In this document: one piece after another, positions 35,873 through 44,585 of the stretch
Layout of the letters: the number at the start of each line of letters is the position of its first letter
Position numbering within the stretch: position 1 is the stretch's first letter
Source of the DNA: Chthoniobacterales bacterium
Lineage (GTDB): Bacteria; Verrucomicrobiota; Verrucomicrobiia; Chthoniobacterales; UBA10450
DNA: 64,000 bases
NCBI GenBank assembly: GCA_035274845.1
Contig: DATENU010000016.1
Coordinates: 1 to 64,000, forward strand
Direction: 5' to 3'
Notes under the pieces: model-generated
Database searches by the model: none
Seen by the model: only the letters and a program-made list of their open reading frames with translations
Told to the model about the DNA's origin: nothing
Program-made: the position numbers and the translations under genes

Positions 35873-36421
35873 GGGGATTGGCTTCTAGGGAGGGATTGTT
35901 GACCTGAACGGTTTCCAGACCGCCCGGAACCGGGAACCATCCTCGCGAGGCGCGTTCCAAGAATTAGGCCTCATTTCGGCTGACTCGGGGCTTCAGGTGA
36001 AATCTGGGGGATCGCGTTAAGCGGCCTTCCAGCGAAGGTTCAGCCCCACGGGTTCCTTCAGCCCGGCCGAAGATGCGTTGAAACGTCGGGTGACGTAATC
36101 GGCCTCCTTTTATGTTGTGGCCGCGAGGCCGTCAAGGATATTTACCAACTGCGGACAAGTTTCTGCAACGATTCGACCTTCGAGCTCCGCAACCCTAGGA
36201 AGTAATAGTTGCCGGCGACCGCTCGAGCGAGGTAAACGTCGAAGCGCTTTGGCGCTTCGGCCTTGGGTGGAATAAGATAATTGCAACGCGAAAAACGAAG
36301 GGCGTGACTGGTGTTTGGTTGGATGCATGAAATTTTCCGGTTTGAATTGAACGCGGCGGCGGTCGCGGCATTGTTGTTGGCAAGGCCCGGGAAATAACAA
36401 CCATGAACTGGTTCCATACAT
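35873..36421. other. Intergenic region with no convincing gene
   Basis: These 549 bp separate divergent transcripts. Short open frames on the minus strand (for example 36142-36543) lack ribosome sites and run into the M28 gene. A small ACGTC-GGGT-GACGT stem-loop is at 36083-36096. I see no RNA motif I can name. Confidence 0.5.
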
Positions 36422-37897
36422 ATGAGGCAAAGTAGAATTCGAACTAGCACAACTCGTTTAGCGGTCCTTGCCTGCGTGGTTTGGATTGGAGCGATGCCTT
36501 GCTGGGCGCAGGAAGATTCGCCGACCCCGACGCCGGTACCCACGCCGCCCCTGTATTCGGCGCAAACTCTGGCTGAGTTGGAAAAGCTTCAGGATGCGGC
36601 CTTGAAAAGCGACTACGCCTATCGGCAAGTAGCGCATCTTTCGAATAACATTGGGCCGCGGTTGACTGGTTCGGCCCAGGCGCAAAAGGCGGTGGATTAC
36701 GTTGCGGGGGAACTGAAGGCGCTCGGTCTCGAGGTTCAACTCGAGAAAGTCATGGTGCAGCATTGGGTGCGGGGCGAAGAAACGGCGGCCCTGGTTGAGT
36801 TCCCGGGCATGGCCGAGAACACGACCCAAAAAATTGTTCTCACCGCTCTTGGCGGCAGCGTGGCGACGCCGCCTCATGGATTGACCGCCGAAGTCGTCGT
36901 CGTGGCCGATTTCGACGAGTTGCAAAAGCTCGGTCGCGACAAAGTGGCCGGCAAGATCGTTCTGTTTAATTACCATTTCGACAAGCAGATGGCGGCGCAA
37001 AGCAGGGCGGGGGATGCCTACGGACAAGCGGTGAAGTATCGTGCCGACGCGCCTGTCGCCGCGGGAAAACTTGGAGCTGTAGCGGCGTTGATCCGCTCGG
37101 TCGGCGGGGCGGAATATCGGCTCCCGCACACCGGCCAGACCGATTACAAGAAAGATGCGCCGAAGATTCCGGCCGCCGCTGTGACGGCCGAGGATGCCGA
37201 CCTAATGGCCGCCCTTGCTCCGCAAGGCCCGTTACGCATGCGCCTTCTCCTGACGCCGCAACAACTCCCGGAAGCTGTCAGCTATAACGTCATCGGAGAC
37301 CTAAAGGGAAGCGAACATCCCGAGCAAATCATTATTGTCTCAGGACATTTGGATTCCTGGGACCTCGGGACTGGGGCCATCGACGATGGCGCCGGCGTGG
37401 CGGTTTCGATGGAGGCCGCGAACCTGTTTCAGAAGCTGCATCTTCGTCCGAAACGAACACTCCGCGTCATCGCCTGGATGAATGAAGAGAACGGACTCGC
37501 GGGTGGCAAGACTTACGCGAAAAATCATCAACAGGAAATTGCCAATCATTTCGCCGCAATGGAAACGGATGGCGGAGCGGGACATCCGCTCGGGATCAAT
37601 TACGCGACGAAGCCCGAAGCGAAATCATTCTTCGAGCCGGTGGCGCAAATCCTTCGGAAATCGGGCGCGGGCATCTTGAATCTGGCCGAACATCCCGGCG
37701 CTGATATCAGCCCGCTGACGAAACTGGGCGTGCCCGGGTTCAGCCCGATCCAGGACAACCGGACCTACTTCAATTATCACCACACGGCCGCCGATACCCT
37801 GGACAAAATTGTGCCCCAGGAACTTGCCGAAAACGCCGCCGTGGTAGCGGTGACTGCCTACGCGCTGGCAAATCTCGAGAAGCCGTTCCCGCGGTAA
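36422..37897 (+). CDS. M28-family aminopeptidase with PA domain, secreted
   Basis: The product is 491 aa with a signal peptide ending at CWAQ, then a short (TP) linker. An N-terminal helical part (LSNNIGPRLTGSAQAQKAVD) leads into a protease-associated domain (about 150-250) and the M28 catalytic domain. The zinc ligands are in SGHLDSWD (His), GAIDDGAG (bridging Asp), MNEENG (catalytic Glu and ligand), METDGG (Asp) and YHHTAADTLDKI (His). All are present, so an active two-zinc exopeptidase is expected. It would degrade peptides outside the cytoplasm. It stands alone; a REP-like hairpin lies just after its stop at 37922-37949. Confidence 0.9.
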   Translation: MRQSRIRTSTTRLAVLACVVWIGAMPCWAQEDSPTPTPVPTPPLYSAQTLAELEKLQDAALKSDYAYRQVAHLSNNIGPRLTGSAQAQKAVDYVAGELKALGLEVQLEKVMVQHWVRGEETAALVEFPGMAENTTQKIVLTALGGSVATPPHGLTAEVVVVADFDELQKLGRDKVAGKIVLFNYHFDKQMAAQSRAGDAYGQAVKYRADAPVAAGKLGAVAALIRSVGGAEYRLPHTGQTDYKKDAPKIPAAAVTAEDADLMAALAPQGPLRMRLLLTPQQLPEAVSYNVIGDLKGSEHPEQIIIVSGHLDSWDLGTGAIDDGAGVAVSMEAANLFQKLHLRPKRTLRVIAWMNEENGLAGGKTYAKNHQQEIANHFAAMETDGGAGHPLGINYATKPEAKSFFEPVAQILRKSGAGILNLAEHPGADISPLTKLGVPGFSPIQDNRTYFNYHHTAADTLDKIVPQELAENAAVVAVTAYALANLEKPFPR

Positions 37898-37921
37898 ATT
37901 TCGCTTAACGCGCTGCGGCTG

Positions 37922-37949
37922 CTGTAGCCACGGCGCTTTGTCGCCGTCC
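37922..37949 (+). repeat. REP-like palindrome (CTGTAGC-type)
   Basis: CTGTAGCCACGGCGCTTTGT, then CGCCGTCC: the ACGGCG/CGCCGT arms fold into a hairpin. The same CTGTAGC opening with a different hairpin occurs inside rnpB at 51598-51622. It sits between two convergent genes. Confidence 0.5.
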
Positions 37950-37962
37950 ATTTCCCAAGGCC

Positions 37963-38328
37963 TTAGGAATGGCCGGGAGCCGTAACAGCGTAGGTGATAA
38001 ACCCGCAGATCGTTACCATGACCAGCATGGCGACAATAAAGGTAGCGTCCGCCGCGCGTTCGATCCGGTGCATGCGCCGGAAGCCGCGGGAACGGAGCGC
38101 GGCGTAGGAGAGAAGACAGGAAAGAAGAAAGAGGAGCGCGTCCGCCGCCAGGAGGTCGTCTGCCAGGGTGTCGGCTTTGCCGAGAGTAATGACCACCCGG
38201 ATGAGTCCGATCACCGTCAGGCAAACGCCGACCATCGCGGACGAAACGGTGAAGATGTGGATGCAGATGTCCTCTTCGAATTGGATTTTGCTCTTTTCGC
38301 TCGAATCCGGGTCAGGGTTTCTGGCCAT
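37963..38328 (-). CDS. Small membrane protein, three predicted transmembrane helices
   Basis: ATG 38328 gives 121 aa (MARNPDPDSSEKSKIQFEED); the longer frame to 38451 runs through repeat sequence and is not used. Transmembrane helices are at about 25-48 (IFTVSSAMVGVCLTVIGLI), 57-77 (LLAADALLFLLSCLLSYAAL) and 95-117 (ATFIVAMLVMVTICGFITYA). The pattern is that of a conserved small inner-membrane protein of unknown function. A palindromic repeat lies about 100 bp upstream at 38426-38452. Confidence 0.65.
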   Translation of the reverse strand: MARNPDPDSSEKSKIQFEEDICIHIFTVSSAMVGVCLTVIGLIRVVITLGKADTLADDLLAADALLFLLSCLLSYAALRSRGFRRMHRIERAADATFIVAMLVMVTICGFITYAVTAPGHS

Positions 38329-38425
38329 GTTTCGATTCAACAGATTGAACCCGCCAAAGTTGCGGATTGGCCGAGCGGCCGTGGGTGGACCGGGCGCTCT
38401 GCGCGCGGTTCTGACTTGGTCACAT

Positions 38426-38452
38426 ATCGAGCGACGGAGCGCTCGATCCACC
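38426..38452 (+). repeat. REP-like palindrome, ATCGAGCG..CGCTCGAT type, copy 1
   Basis: ATCGAGCGACGGAGCGCTCG, then ATCCACC. Near-identical sequence is at 61494-61520 and a variant at 43377-43402. All three are intergenic. Confidence 0.8.
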
Positions 38453-38485
38453 TACGCGACGCGAAGAATAGAGGCGCGGGAGGGC

Positions 38486-39853
38486 TCAGGAATCCGAAAC
38501 TGAGGCTCGACCGCGCGGCATCGACAATCGAAATTCCGTCCACTCCTCGTCCGACCTGACCAAGGCAAGATCGCCCCCGTGGGCCTTGGCCAACTCGACG
38601 GCGACACTCAACCCTAGTCCCTGACCCTGGATGCGGCCGTCTGAACGGGCGCGATAAAAGCGCTCGAAAATATGCGGGGCACGGTCTGGCGGAATCGGCT
38701 CGCCGTTATTCCTCACCGTTAACTCTGCTTTCCCATCAAGGGCGCGGGCCTGAATGCAAATGCAACCTGCCGGCTGATTGTACTTGATCGCGTTTTCGAG
38801 CAGGTTCTGAACAATCAGCGAAACCGCGCGGCGGTCCGCCTCCACCGGCAATTTCGGCGGCAACTCCGCCTCGACGGTCAACCCTTCCGCCTCCGCCATG
38901 GCGCTCGCATCGTCGCAAACGCCTTCCAAGACTTCAGTTAAATTAAATTGCTCGCGATGCAGTTCGAGCCGTCCCGCATCCGCCCGGGCCAGGAGGAGAA
39001 GATTTTCGGCAACGGAAGTGAGCTGGTGAACCTGATGGAGCAATGCATCCGCGCGAGTCTGTTGTTTCGCCGGCGTGTCCGGATCAGTGAGGATTTCCTC
39101 AATTCCGGCGCGCAGGACGGAGATCGGAGTTTTAAGATGGTGCGATGCTTCCGCGGAAAAGCGAACCGACTGTTCGAAGCTGCGCTGCAACCGGTCGAAC
39201 GTCGCGTTGAGGACCGCGATGAGCGCGGCGATCTCGTCATTCGTCGAGGGGGCCGGCAATCGCTGATGAAGATTCTGGAGGGTGATGCGGGAAGCGGCTT
39301 CGCGAATTGCGTCAACGGGCGCGAGCGCTTTTCTCGCCACCCAGCGGCCGCCGATCGTGATCACAATCAATACGGTTGGAATCGCCCCCAGCATTCCGAG
39401 CATGATGTTCCAGCCGATTTTGTTTACTTCCTTCAGGTCGGCGCCGACGTGAAGCGTCAGCCCGTTCCAATGAAAGGTTCCCAGGCGAACGCTGCTGGTG
39501 CCGATTTTGCGGGTATGAAATTTTTCAATGCCGTCATTCAGCACGGGCGCCTCAACGTTGGGCGAGAGGTAAAGTAATTCGCCCCCGGGTCCACGGATTT
39601 CAACATATCGGTCGCGGAGAGCGAGCGGAACAAATCGCTCCTGGAAAATCCGGCTATTGTTCGCAATTCCGCCTTCAAAATTTTCCACATCGCGAAAGAG
39701 CTCCTGCGCGTCCAGAGCGAGCCGGTTATCGAAGGCTCTCAGCTCCCAATAGCGCATGATCGTCCAGGTCGTCGCGGCGCCGGCGATGGTCGCCCCGATT
39801 CCCAGGGCCGCGGCGTAGAGCGCTAATTTCCAGCGCAGCGGCCAACGCCTCAT
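38486..39853 (-). CDS. Two-component sensor histidine kinase
   Basis: The product is 455 aa. Two transmembrane helices (about 12-33 and 151-170) bracket a periplasmic sensor of about 115 aa (VEIRGPGGELLYLSPNVEAP). A HAMP-like segment follows (about 171-225), then the HisKA H-box FSAEASHHLKTP (likely phospho-His238), the N-box NLLENAIKYNQP, and G-boxes (HIFERFYRARS, GQGLGLSVA). The order and length fit the OmpR-partner kinase class (QseC/CusS-like); the signal is unknown. Its start overlaps the response regulator stop by 4 bp, so they are one operon with the regulator first. Confidence 0.9.
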   Translation of the reverse strand: MRRWPLRWKLALYAAALGIGATIAGAATTWTIMRYWELRAFDNRLALDAQELFRDVENFEGGIANNSRIFQERFVPLALRDRYVEIRGPGGELLYLSPNVEAPVLNDGIEKFHTRKIGTSSVRLGTFHWNGLTLHVGADLKEVNKIGWNIMLGMLGAIPTVLIVITIGGRWVARKALAPVDAIREAASRITLQNLHQRLPAPSTNDEIAALIAVLNATFDRLQRSFEQSVRFSAEASHHLKTPISVLRAGIEEILTDPDTPAKQQTRADALLHQVHQLTSVAENLLLLARADAGRLELHREQFNLTEVLEGVCDDASAMAEAEGLTVEAELPPKLPVEADRRAVSLIVQNLLENAIKYNQPAGCICIQARALDGKAELTVRNNGEPIPPDRAPHIFERFYRARSDGRIQGQGLGLSVAVELAKAHGGDLALVRSDEEWTEFRLSMPRGRASVSDS

Positions 39854-40521
39854 GGCGATTCGAGTTCGCGAATCGTATAGCCAACATGCCGCACCGTGTG
39901 AATGAGCGGCGGTGTGCCAATTTTCTTTCGCAAACGTCCCACAAAAACTTCCACGAGTTTCATATCATATTCATGCTCGCGTTCCCAGACGCGTTCACAC
40001 AGCTCCGTCCGGGTAAACACCCGGCCCGGTTCGCGCATGAGGACTTTTAACAAAGTCATTTCGCGGGTGGAAAGCTCGATATGACGATCCCCCCGATGGA
40101 CCTGCTGGTTCGCCAGGTCGAGCGTGAGGTCCGCGACCCGCAGGGTAATTTCAGGCTCTTCCGCGTAACGGCGCCCGAGGGCCCGCACCCGCGCCATTAA
40201 TTCCTGCATCGCAAAAGGCTTCGCCAGGTAATCGTCGGCGCCCAGTTGCAATCCGGTGACGCGATCGTTCAATTCGCCGCGCGCGGTCAGCATCAGGACC
40301 CGGTGCGAGATGTTCTTGGCTCGCATCCGCCGCAAGACTTCGAAGCCATCCATTCCAGGCAAACCGACATCGAGAACGACCAGATCGAAGGGCGTGCTTT
40401 CCATTTCTCCCAAAGCCGATTCGCCGTCGTGGATCACCACCGGCTCGTGGCCCGCCTCGGTCAAAGCCGAAGCGACGTGCCGGGCCAGGCGAACTTCGTC
40501 ATCTATCACCAGTATGTGCAT
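39850..40521 (-). CDS. OmpR-family response regulator
   Basis: ATG 40521 gives 223 aa (MHILVIDDEVRLARHVASAL); the frame continues to 40566 without a better start. The receiver domain has the acidic pocket (DDE, 7-9), phospho-acceptor Asp51 in VVLDVGLPGMDGF, Thr (LMLTARGE) and Lys (YLAKPF). The C-terminal winged helix (about 125-220) ends with the typical FVGRLRKKI...LIHTVRHVGYTIR. It is translated just before, and coupled to, the histidine kinase gene. Confidence 0.92.
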   Translation of the reverse strand: MHILVIDDEVRLARHVASALTEAGHEPVVIHDGESALGEMESTPFDLVVLDVGLPGMDGFEVLRRMRAKNISHRVLMLTARGELNDRVTGLQLGADDYLAKPFAMQELMARVRALGRRYAEEPEITLRVADLTLDLANQQVHRGDRHIELSTREMTLLKVLMREPGRVFTRTELCERVWEREHEYDMKLVEVFVGRLRKKIGTPPLIHTVRHVGYTIRELESP

Positions 40522-41008
40522 GAGGTTGAGACCGACGCTAAAAGCGCCCGCATTGTTCGTCGACAATTCGTTTCGAAGAATCCTCCATCATTGACCGTAC
40601 GGAAATCGCGTCGGGGCGCGAGAGGGTAAAGGTAACGCACTTGTTACCTGCGGAGGTCGAGAAAAACCGGCGTTTCGGATCGCGCCCGTTCGCGCGTAAC
40701 TCGCAGGGAGAGCCGGCTTTGGGGCCGCGCAGAGTTTGTCAGGCCGCGAGCAAGTCGACGGCGTCCAGAGCCGCGATGATTTCGCAGCCGACAACCAGCT
40801 TTTGGAGGTTGTTGCAGTCGCTCAAAGTTTCGTCCCCCAAGATGCGGACCCAGAAATTCTCGAAATTTTCTACGAGGGGGTGGGAAGCCGTGGGTTCGAG
40901 GAGGGTGGCAGGATTGAGCATGACGACTTCTTAAGCAACGCACGTGCCAGCGCGTCCACCGTTATCCCGATCGCCAATCGAAAACCGAAGATCGAAAATC
41001 CCTGGAGG
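40522..41008. other. Intergenic stretch, at most one tiny ORF
   Basis: These 487 bp lie between the response regulator and tRNA-His. The only protein-like frame is 40739-40921 on the minus strand (listed separately). A run resembling AATCGAAAA..GATCGAAAAT (about 40973-41000) recurs next to tRNA-Arg at 2677-2716. Confidence 0.45.
40739..40921 (-). CDS. Possible 60-aa protein, unknown
   Basis: MLNPATLLEPTASHPLVENF, then ENFWVRILGDETLSDCNN and EIIAALDAVDLLAA. Composition is that of a soluble, acidic helical peptide and quite unlike the Arg/Pro-rich shadow frames here, but there is no clear ribosome site and no family match. It might be a decayed fragment of a longer gene. Confidence 0.3.
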   Translation of the reverse strand: MLNPATLLEPTASHPLVENFENFWVRILGDETLSDCNNLQKLVVGCEIIAALDAVDLLAA

Positions 41009-41081
41009 GGTGGCCGACGGGACTCGAACCCGCAACAGCCAGAATCACAATCTGGAGCTCTACCATTGAGCTACGGCCACC
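41009..41081 (-). tRNA. tRNA-His (anticodon GTG)
   Basis: A minus-strand cloverleaf: acceptor GTGGCCG/CGGCCAC with the extra 5' G(-1) opposite C73 that marks tRNA-His, D arm GCTCAATGGTAGAGC, anticodon arm CCAGA-TTGTGAT-TCTGG with anticodon GTG, T arm GCGGGTTCGAGTCCCGT. CCA is not encoded. Confidence 0.95.
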
Positions 41082-41226
41082 GTCGCGTTGCGGAACCTAG
41101 ATTTTAGACGCTGGATTGCAAAGGCAAAGCGGGAGAAAGTGGCACGCCGGGCGCTTTACTACCCGGCGCAACGCTCTCCAGCATTGCAACTCAACCACAC
41201 ATGACTATTCTCGGCTCCTTCAAGGC

Positions 41227-43329
41227 ATGAAGAAAATCGGTTTGATTCTTCTCGCCGCGTTTTGCTTTTCCCTCGGGCCATCCCTGGTGGTCGCCCAATC
41301 GAACGACCCGAGTGAGGTATTTCTTAAGGCTTATTTGACTTCGCAACAGGGCGAAAAACTCGAGCACGACAATCAGTTCGACGCCGCGCTCTCGAAGTTC
41401 CGCTTTGCCGGCAGTCTGCTCGAAGAGCTCAAGAAGACGCATGGCGATTGGCAGACCGCGATTGTCGATTATCGGAGCCGCAAGATTGGTGAAAGCATCG
41501 TGCGCGTGCAGGCGAAGATGGGGACCCAAAAAGATCTCTCGGCTGCCACCGGGCCACCGCCTCCGGTAGCCTCAAATCCGCCCGTGCTTCCCAAAAAGTC
41601 CGGGCCGCCGGAACCGAGTGTGGAAGTCGCGAAGCCTTCCGCGGTTCCAAGCCGTGCCCCGGCTCCTCCAGCCCCGGCGGCTTCAGCGCCTCCTCCGCCT
41701 CAACCGAGCCCTTCGGTGGCCAGCGATGCCGCCATCAAGGAAGCGACTAAGAAATTGCAGGACAAAGTCGATCAACTTCAGGTCGAGCTCGAGAAATCGC
41801 GGAGCCAATATGACGCCGTCGCGAAAGAAAAGGATACCCTGAACGGCCGTTTGCAGGAGACAAACACGAAGCTCGAGCAGGCCCAGGGCGAGCTGGAAAA
41901 AACCAGGGGCGCTGACAAAGAAGCGCGAACTCAGCTGGCGCAGGCCGAGGATTCCCTGAAGAAAATCGCGGGTTCCGACAAGACGGACTCGAAAAAGCAG
42001 GAAGCGTTACGGGCAGAAATTGCCCAATTGAAGAAAGCGCTCGCTTCCGCGGAAAAAGGACGCGCCGCCGCGGAGAAAGAAAAAGAAGCGGAGAGCGCGA
42101 AGGTCACCACGGTGACGAAAGAGCGGAACCAGTTATTGGCTGAGTTGAAGACCGCGAAACAAGCGCAGGAACGAGTGCAGGTCCTGGTGACGGAGAACAC
42201 CGACCTGAAGACGAAACTCGCGATAGCCGAAAAGACGGTCAGGGAAATCAGCGCCGACAAGCCGAAGAAGGAGCAGGAGGTGGCGGACGTAAAACGCCAG
42301 GTTGAGCAACTACGGGAGCAGCTCGCGGCCAGCCAGAAGCAAAACAAGGACTTTGAAGTGACGGTGGCTGATCTGCGGTCGCAGCTCGACCAGGCGAGCA
42401 CAGAGCTGGAAAAAGCGAAATTGACCGGCGCGAACGCCGAGGAGACGGCCCGGCTCACGAAGGAGAACGAGATGCTGCGCCGGATTGTCGTTCGCGAACG
42501 CCAGGAGGAAGCACGCCGCGAACAGGCCAAGAAACTCATGCTGTCTGAGTTCGAAAAATTGCAGGTCAAGTCCGACACCCTGAATCAACAGATCGCGCTC
42601 CTGGCGCAGCCGGTCACGAAGCTCAGCGAAGAAGAGCTCGCCTTGTTGCGACAACCGGTCGTGAGCATTTCGGACAGCAACCCGGCAGCGATGACGGGGA
42701 CATTTTCGCTTCCGAAGCAACAGGGGCCGACAAAACAGACCGGACCTTCCGTGCAAACTTCGGTCCCCGCTGTCCCGGAGGAACTGGCCTCAGTCGCCCG
42801 CGAAGCGAAAGAGAATTTCGACAAGGGGAAATACCGGGCCGCGGAAAAGCAGTATCAGCAAATCCTGACGAAAAGTCCGAACAACCTCTATTCGCTCTCC
42901 AATCTGGGCGTCGTTTATTTCCGCACTGGAAAATGGAAGGCGGCGGAATTGACCCTGAAAAAGGCGGTCGCTCTGGCGCCCAAGGATGAGTTTTCCCACA
43001 CCACTCTTGGCATTGTTTATTATCGCCAAAGCAAATTTGATGACGCGATCACTGAGCTGACGACGGCGCTTGGAATCAATCCGAAGAGCGCGACGGCACA
43101 CAATTACCTCGGGATCACGGCCAGCCAGAAAGGTTGGCAGGAAGCGGCCGAGAAAGAAATGCTCGACGCGATTGCAGCCAATCCCGACTACGCCGACGCG
43201 CACTTCAACCTCGCGGTGGTTTACGCGACGAGTTCGCCCCCCGCGACGGAAAAAGCGAAATTGCATTACACCAAGGCAACTGCGCTGGGGGCCGAGCCAG
43301 ACCCCGCCATGGAAAAGTTGCTCCGCTAG
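41227..43329 (+). CDS. Exported coiled-coil/TPR protein
   Basis: ATG 41227 gives 700 aa with a signal peptide (MKKIGLILLAAFCFSLGPSL). A short N-terminal helical pair is followed by an Ala/Pro-rich linker (about 105-165), then about 320 residues of heptad-rich coiled coil (KKLQDKVDQLQVELEKSRSQ onward, many Glu/Lys), a hinge with a Gln/Pro-rich patch, and C-terminal TPRs (about 555-690: YSLSNLGVVYFRTGKWKAAE, HTTLGIVYYRQSKFDDAI, AHNYLGITASQKG, AHFNLAVVYA). It resembles envelope scaffold proteins. The specific role is unknown. It stands just after tRNA-His on the opposite strand. Confidence 0.8.
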   Translation: MKKIGLILLAAFCFSLGPSLVVAQSNDPSEVFLKAYLTSQQGEKLEHDNQFDAALSKFRFAGSLLEELKKTHGDWQTAIVDYRSRKIGESIVRVQAKMGTQKDLSAATGPPPPVASNPPVLPKKSGPPEPSVEVAKPSAVPSRAPAPPAPAASAPPPPQPSPSVASDAAIKEATKKLQDKVDQLQVELEKSRSQYDAVAKEKDTLNGRLQETNTKLEQAQGELEKTRGADKEARTQLAQAEDSLKKIAGSDKTDSKKQEALRAEIAQLKKALASAEKGRAAAEKEKEAESAKVTTVTKERNQLLAELKTAKQAQERVQVLVTENTDLKTKLAIAEKTVREISADKPKKEQEVADVKRQVEQLREQLAASQKQNKDFEVTVADLRSQLDQASTELEKAKLTGANAEETARLTKENEMLRRIVVRERQEEARREQAKKLMLSEFEKLQVKSDTLNQQIALLAQPVTKLSEEELALLRQPVVSISDSNPAAMTGTFSLPKQQGPTKQTGPSVQTSVPAVPEELASVAREAKENFDKGKYRAAEKQYQQILTKSPNNLYSLSNLGVVYFRTGKWKAAELTLKKAVALAPKDEFSHTTLGIVYYRQSKFDDAITELTTALGINPKSATAHNYLGITASQKGWQEAAEKEMLDAIAANPDYADAHFNLAVVYATSSPPATEKAKLHYTKATALGAEPDPAMEKLLR

Positions 43330-43335
43330 GTGGAT

Positions 43336-43357
43336 GCGTCCCGCATGCGCGGGATCG
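43336..43357 (+). repeat. REP-like hairpin, GTCCCGC..GCGGGA type, copy 1
   Basis: GCGTCCCGCATGCGCGGGAT, then CG. The hairpin arms TCCCGC and GCGGGA also occur twice inside rnpB (51639-51660 and 51674-51695). It lies 7 bp after the TPR gene stop. Confidence 0.6.
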
Positions 43358-43376
43358 TGCCCTGGCTATCTTAACG

Positions 43377-43402
43377 ATCGAGCGCGGCGAGCTCGATTCA
43401 CC
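43377..43402 (+). repeat. REP-like palindrome, ATCGAGC type, copy 2 (variant)
   Basis: ATCGAGCGCGGCGAGCTCGA, then TTCACC. It is directly adjacent to the ATG of the DUF2071 gene and so occupies its ribosome-binding region. Confidence 0.6.
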
Positions 43403-44119
43403 ATGCTAAAACCGTTTCTAACCGCGAAATGGCGTTATCTTGCGATGCTGAATTTCCCGGTCGATCCGAGAATCCTGGAGCCGCTCGTGCCGGCCGAGAC
43501 GGAACTGGATTTCCACCACGGGCAGACTTTCGTCAGCGTCGTCGGCTTTCTTTTTCTGGATACGCGCGTAGTTGGTCTTCCGATTCCCTTCCATCGCGAT
43601 TTCGAGGAAGTGAATCTTCGTTTTTATGTGCGCCGCCAGAGCGCGGAGGAATGGCGCCGCGGCGTCGTCTTTGTCCGCGAGCTGGTTCCGCGGGCAGCCA
43701 TCGCCATCGTCGCCCGGACTTTTTATGGGGAACCCTATTCCGCGTTGCCGATGCGGCATAACCTCGAACACAAAGAGGGGCGCGTTTTCGCTGAGTATCA
43801 ATGGCGACGCGGCCGGCGCTGGGAGACGCTCGCCATGACGGCGACGGGCGAACCGCAAAGCGCGGCGGAGGGATCGCACGAAGAATTTATCACGGAGCAT
43901 TATTGGGGTTACACGGCGCGACGCTCAGGCTGCAGCGAGTATCGGGTGGAACATCCACGCTGGAAGTTGTGGAAAGCGGAGACCACGAAATTCGATGCCG
44001 ACGTCGCGACCCTCTATGGGCCGCGATTTGTGGAAACGCTGGCGGCGCCGCCGGTCTCGGGTTTCATCGCCGAGGGCTCACCCATCGAAGTGCACCGCCG
44101 CACGCGCGAGCTGGAATGA
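43403..44119 (+). CDS. DUF2071 (YqjF-family) protein
   Basis: ATG 43403 gives 238 aa (MLKPFLTAKWRYLAMLNFPV). Family cues are the opening AKWRYLAMLNFPVDPRILEP, LVPAETELDF, FVSVVGFLFLDTRVVGLPIP, FEEVNLRFYV and, later, FITEHYWGYT. The family is soluble with an acetoacetate decarboxylase-like fold and no firm function. The frame is open upstream to 43070, but that overlaps the TPR gene. A palindromic repeat occupies the leader, so translation initiation may be inefficient. Confidence 0.85.
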   Translation: MLKPFLTAKWRYLAMLNFPVDPRILEPLVPAETELDFHHGQTFVSVVGFLFLDTRVVGLPIPFHRDFEEVNLRFYVRRQSAEEWRRGVVFVRELVPRAAIAIVARTFYGEPYSALPMRHNLEHKEGRVFAEYQWRRGRRWETLAMTATGEPQSAAEGSHEEFITEHYWGYTARRSGCSEYRVEHPRWKLWKAETTKFDADVATLYGPRFVETLAAPPVSGFIAEGSPIEVHRRTRELE

Positions 44120-44169
44120 GCGCGGTATGAATGCTTGTCATCCCGGACTGCGTAGAAGAAACTCATAAT

Positions 44170-44496
44170 ATGCCAGTCCAAAATTTAGTGCCACATGCCG
44201 TCAAGGAGGTCGCGCACAACGAAATCAAAGGCTTGGTTCGTGTCTACCGAACAAATGAGGGTGATGGCAAGCCGGGTCGAGTCGGGTGGATGCCGAACGG
44301 AAGAGTAGTTGAAATGCAGGAGCTCGCGGTCGGGGATACAGTTAATTTCAATGTCAACGGCTCGGGGGGAAGGCTGGCAAATGCGTGTTCCTCGACAGTG
44401 CAACTCATTTGGGAAAACACCGCAGCGACTCCGGCTACGAATGTAAGAGAAAACGCCGCTCACGAATTCTTCAAGGGTTCTGGGCAAAAAGACTAA
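44170..44496 (+). CDS. Hypothetical protein, 108 aa
   Basis: ATG 44170 (MPVQNLVPHAVKEVAHNEIK) is the likely start; 44131 is possible but less protein-like. Segments GLVRVYRTNEGDGKPGRVGW and NGRVVEMQELAVGDTVNFNV suggest a small beta-rich domain, and the tail is helical and charged. No signal peptide and no family recognised. It is alone between the DUF2071 gene and the convergent ddl gene. Confidence 0.5.
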   Translation: MPVQNLVPHAVKEVAHNEIKGLVRVYRTNEGDGKPGRVGWMPNGRVVEMQELAVGDTVNFNVNGSGGRLANACSSTVQLIWENTAATPATNVRENAAHEFFKGSGQKD

Positions 44497-44585
44497 GGCA
44501 GCGGCTTCGACTCCGCGGCATTCCGGGCTAGGCGCGGACCGCGTCACACACCCTCGTTGGAGACTGGCCCGCGCAGACTATAAGG

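Noticed and set aside
36142..36543. 133-aa minus-strand frame ending in a fairly protein-like stretch (RFDVYLARAVAGNYYFLGLR)
   Set aside because: Overlaps the start of the M28 gene, no ribosome site and no family; possibly a remnant but not supportable.
38328..38451. Upstream extension of the small membrane protein
   Set aside because: Runs through the palindromic repeat and is Arg/Pro-rich; ATG 38328 gives a clean membrane protein.
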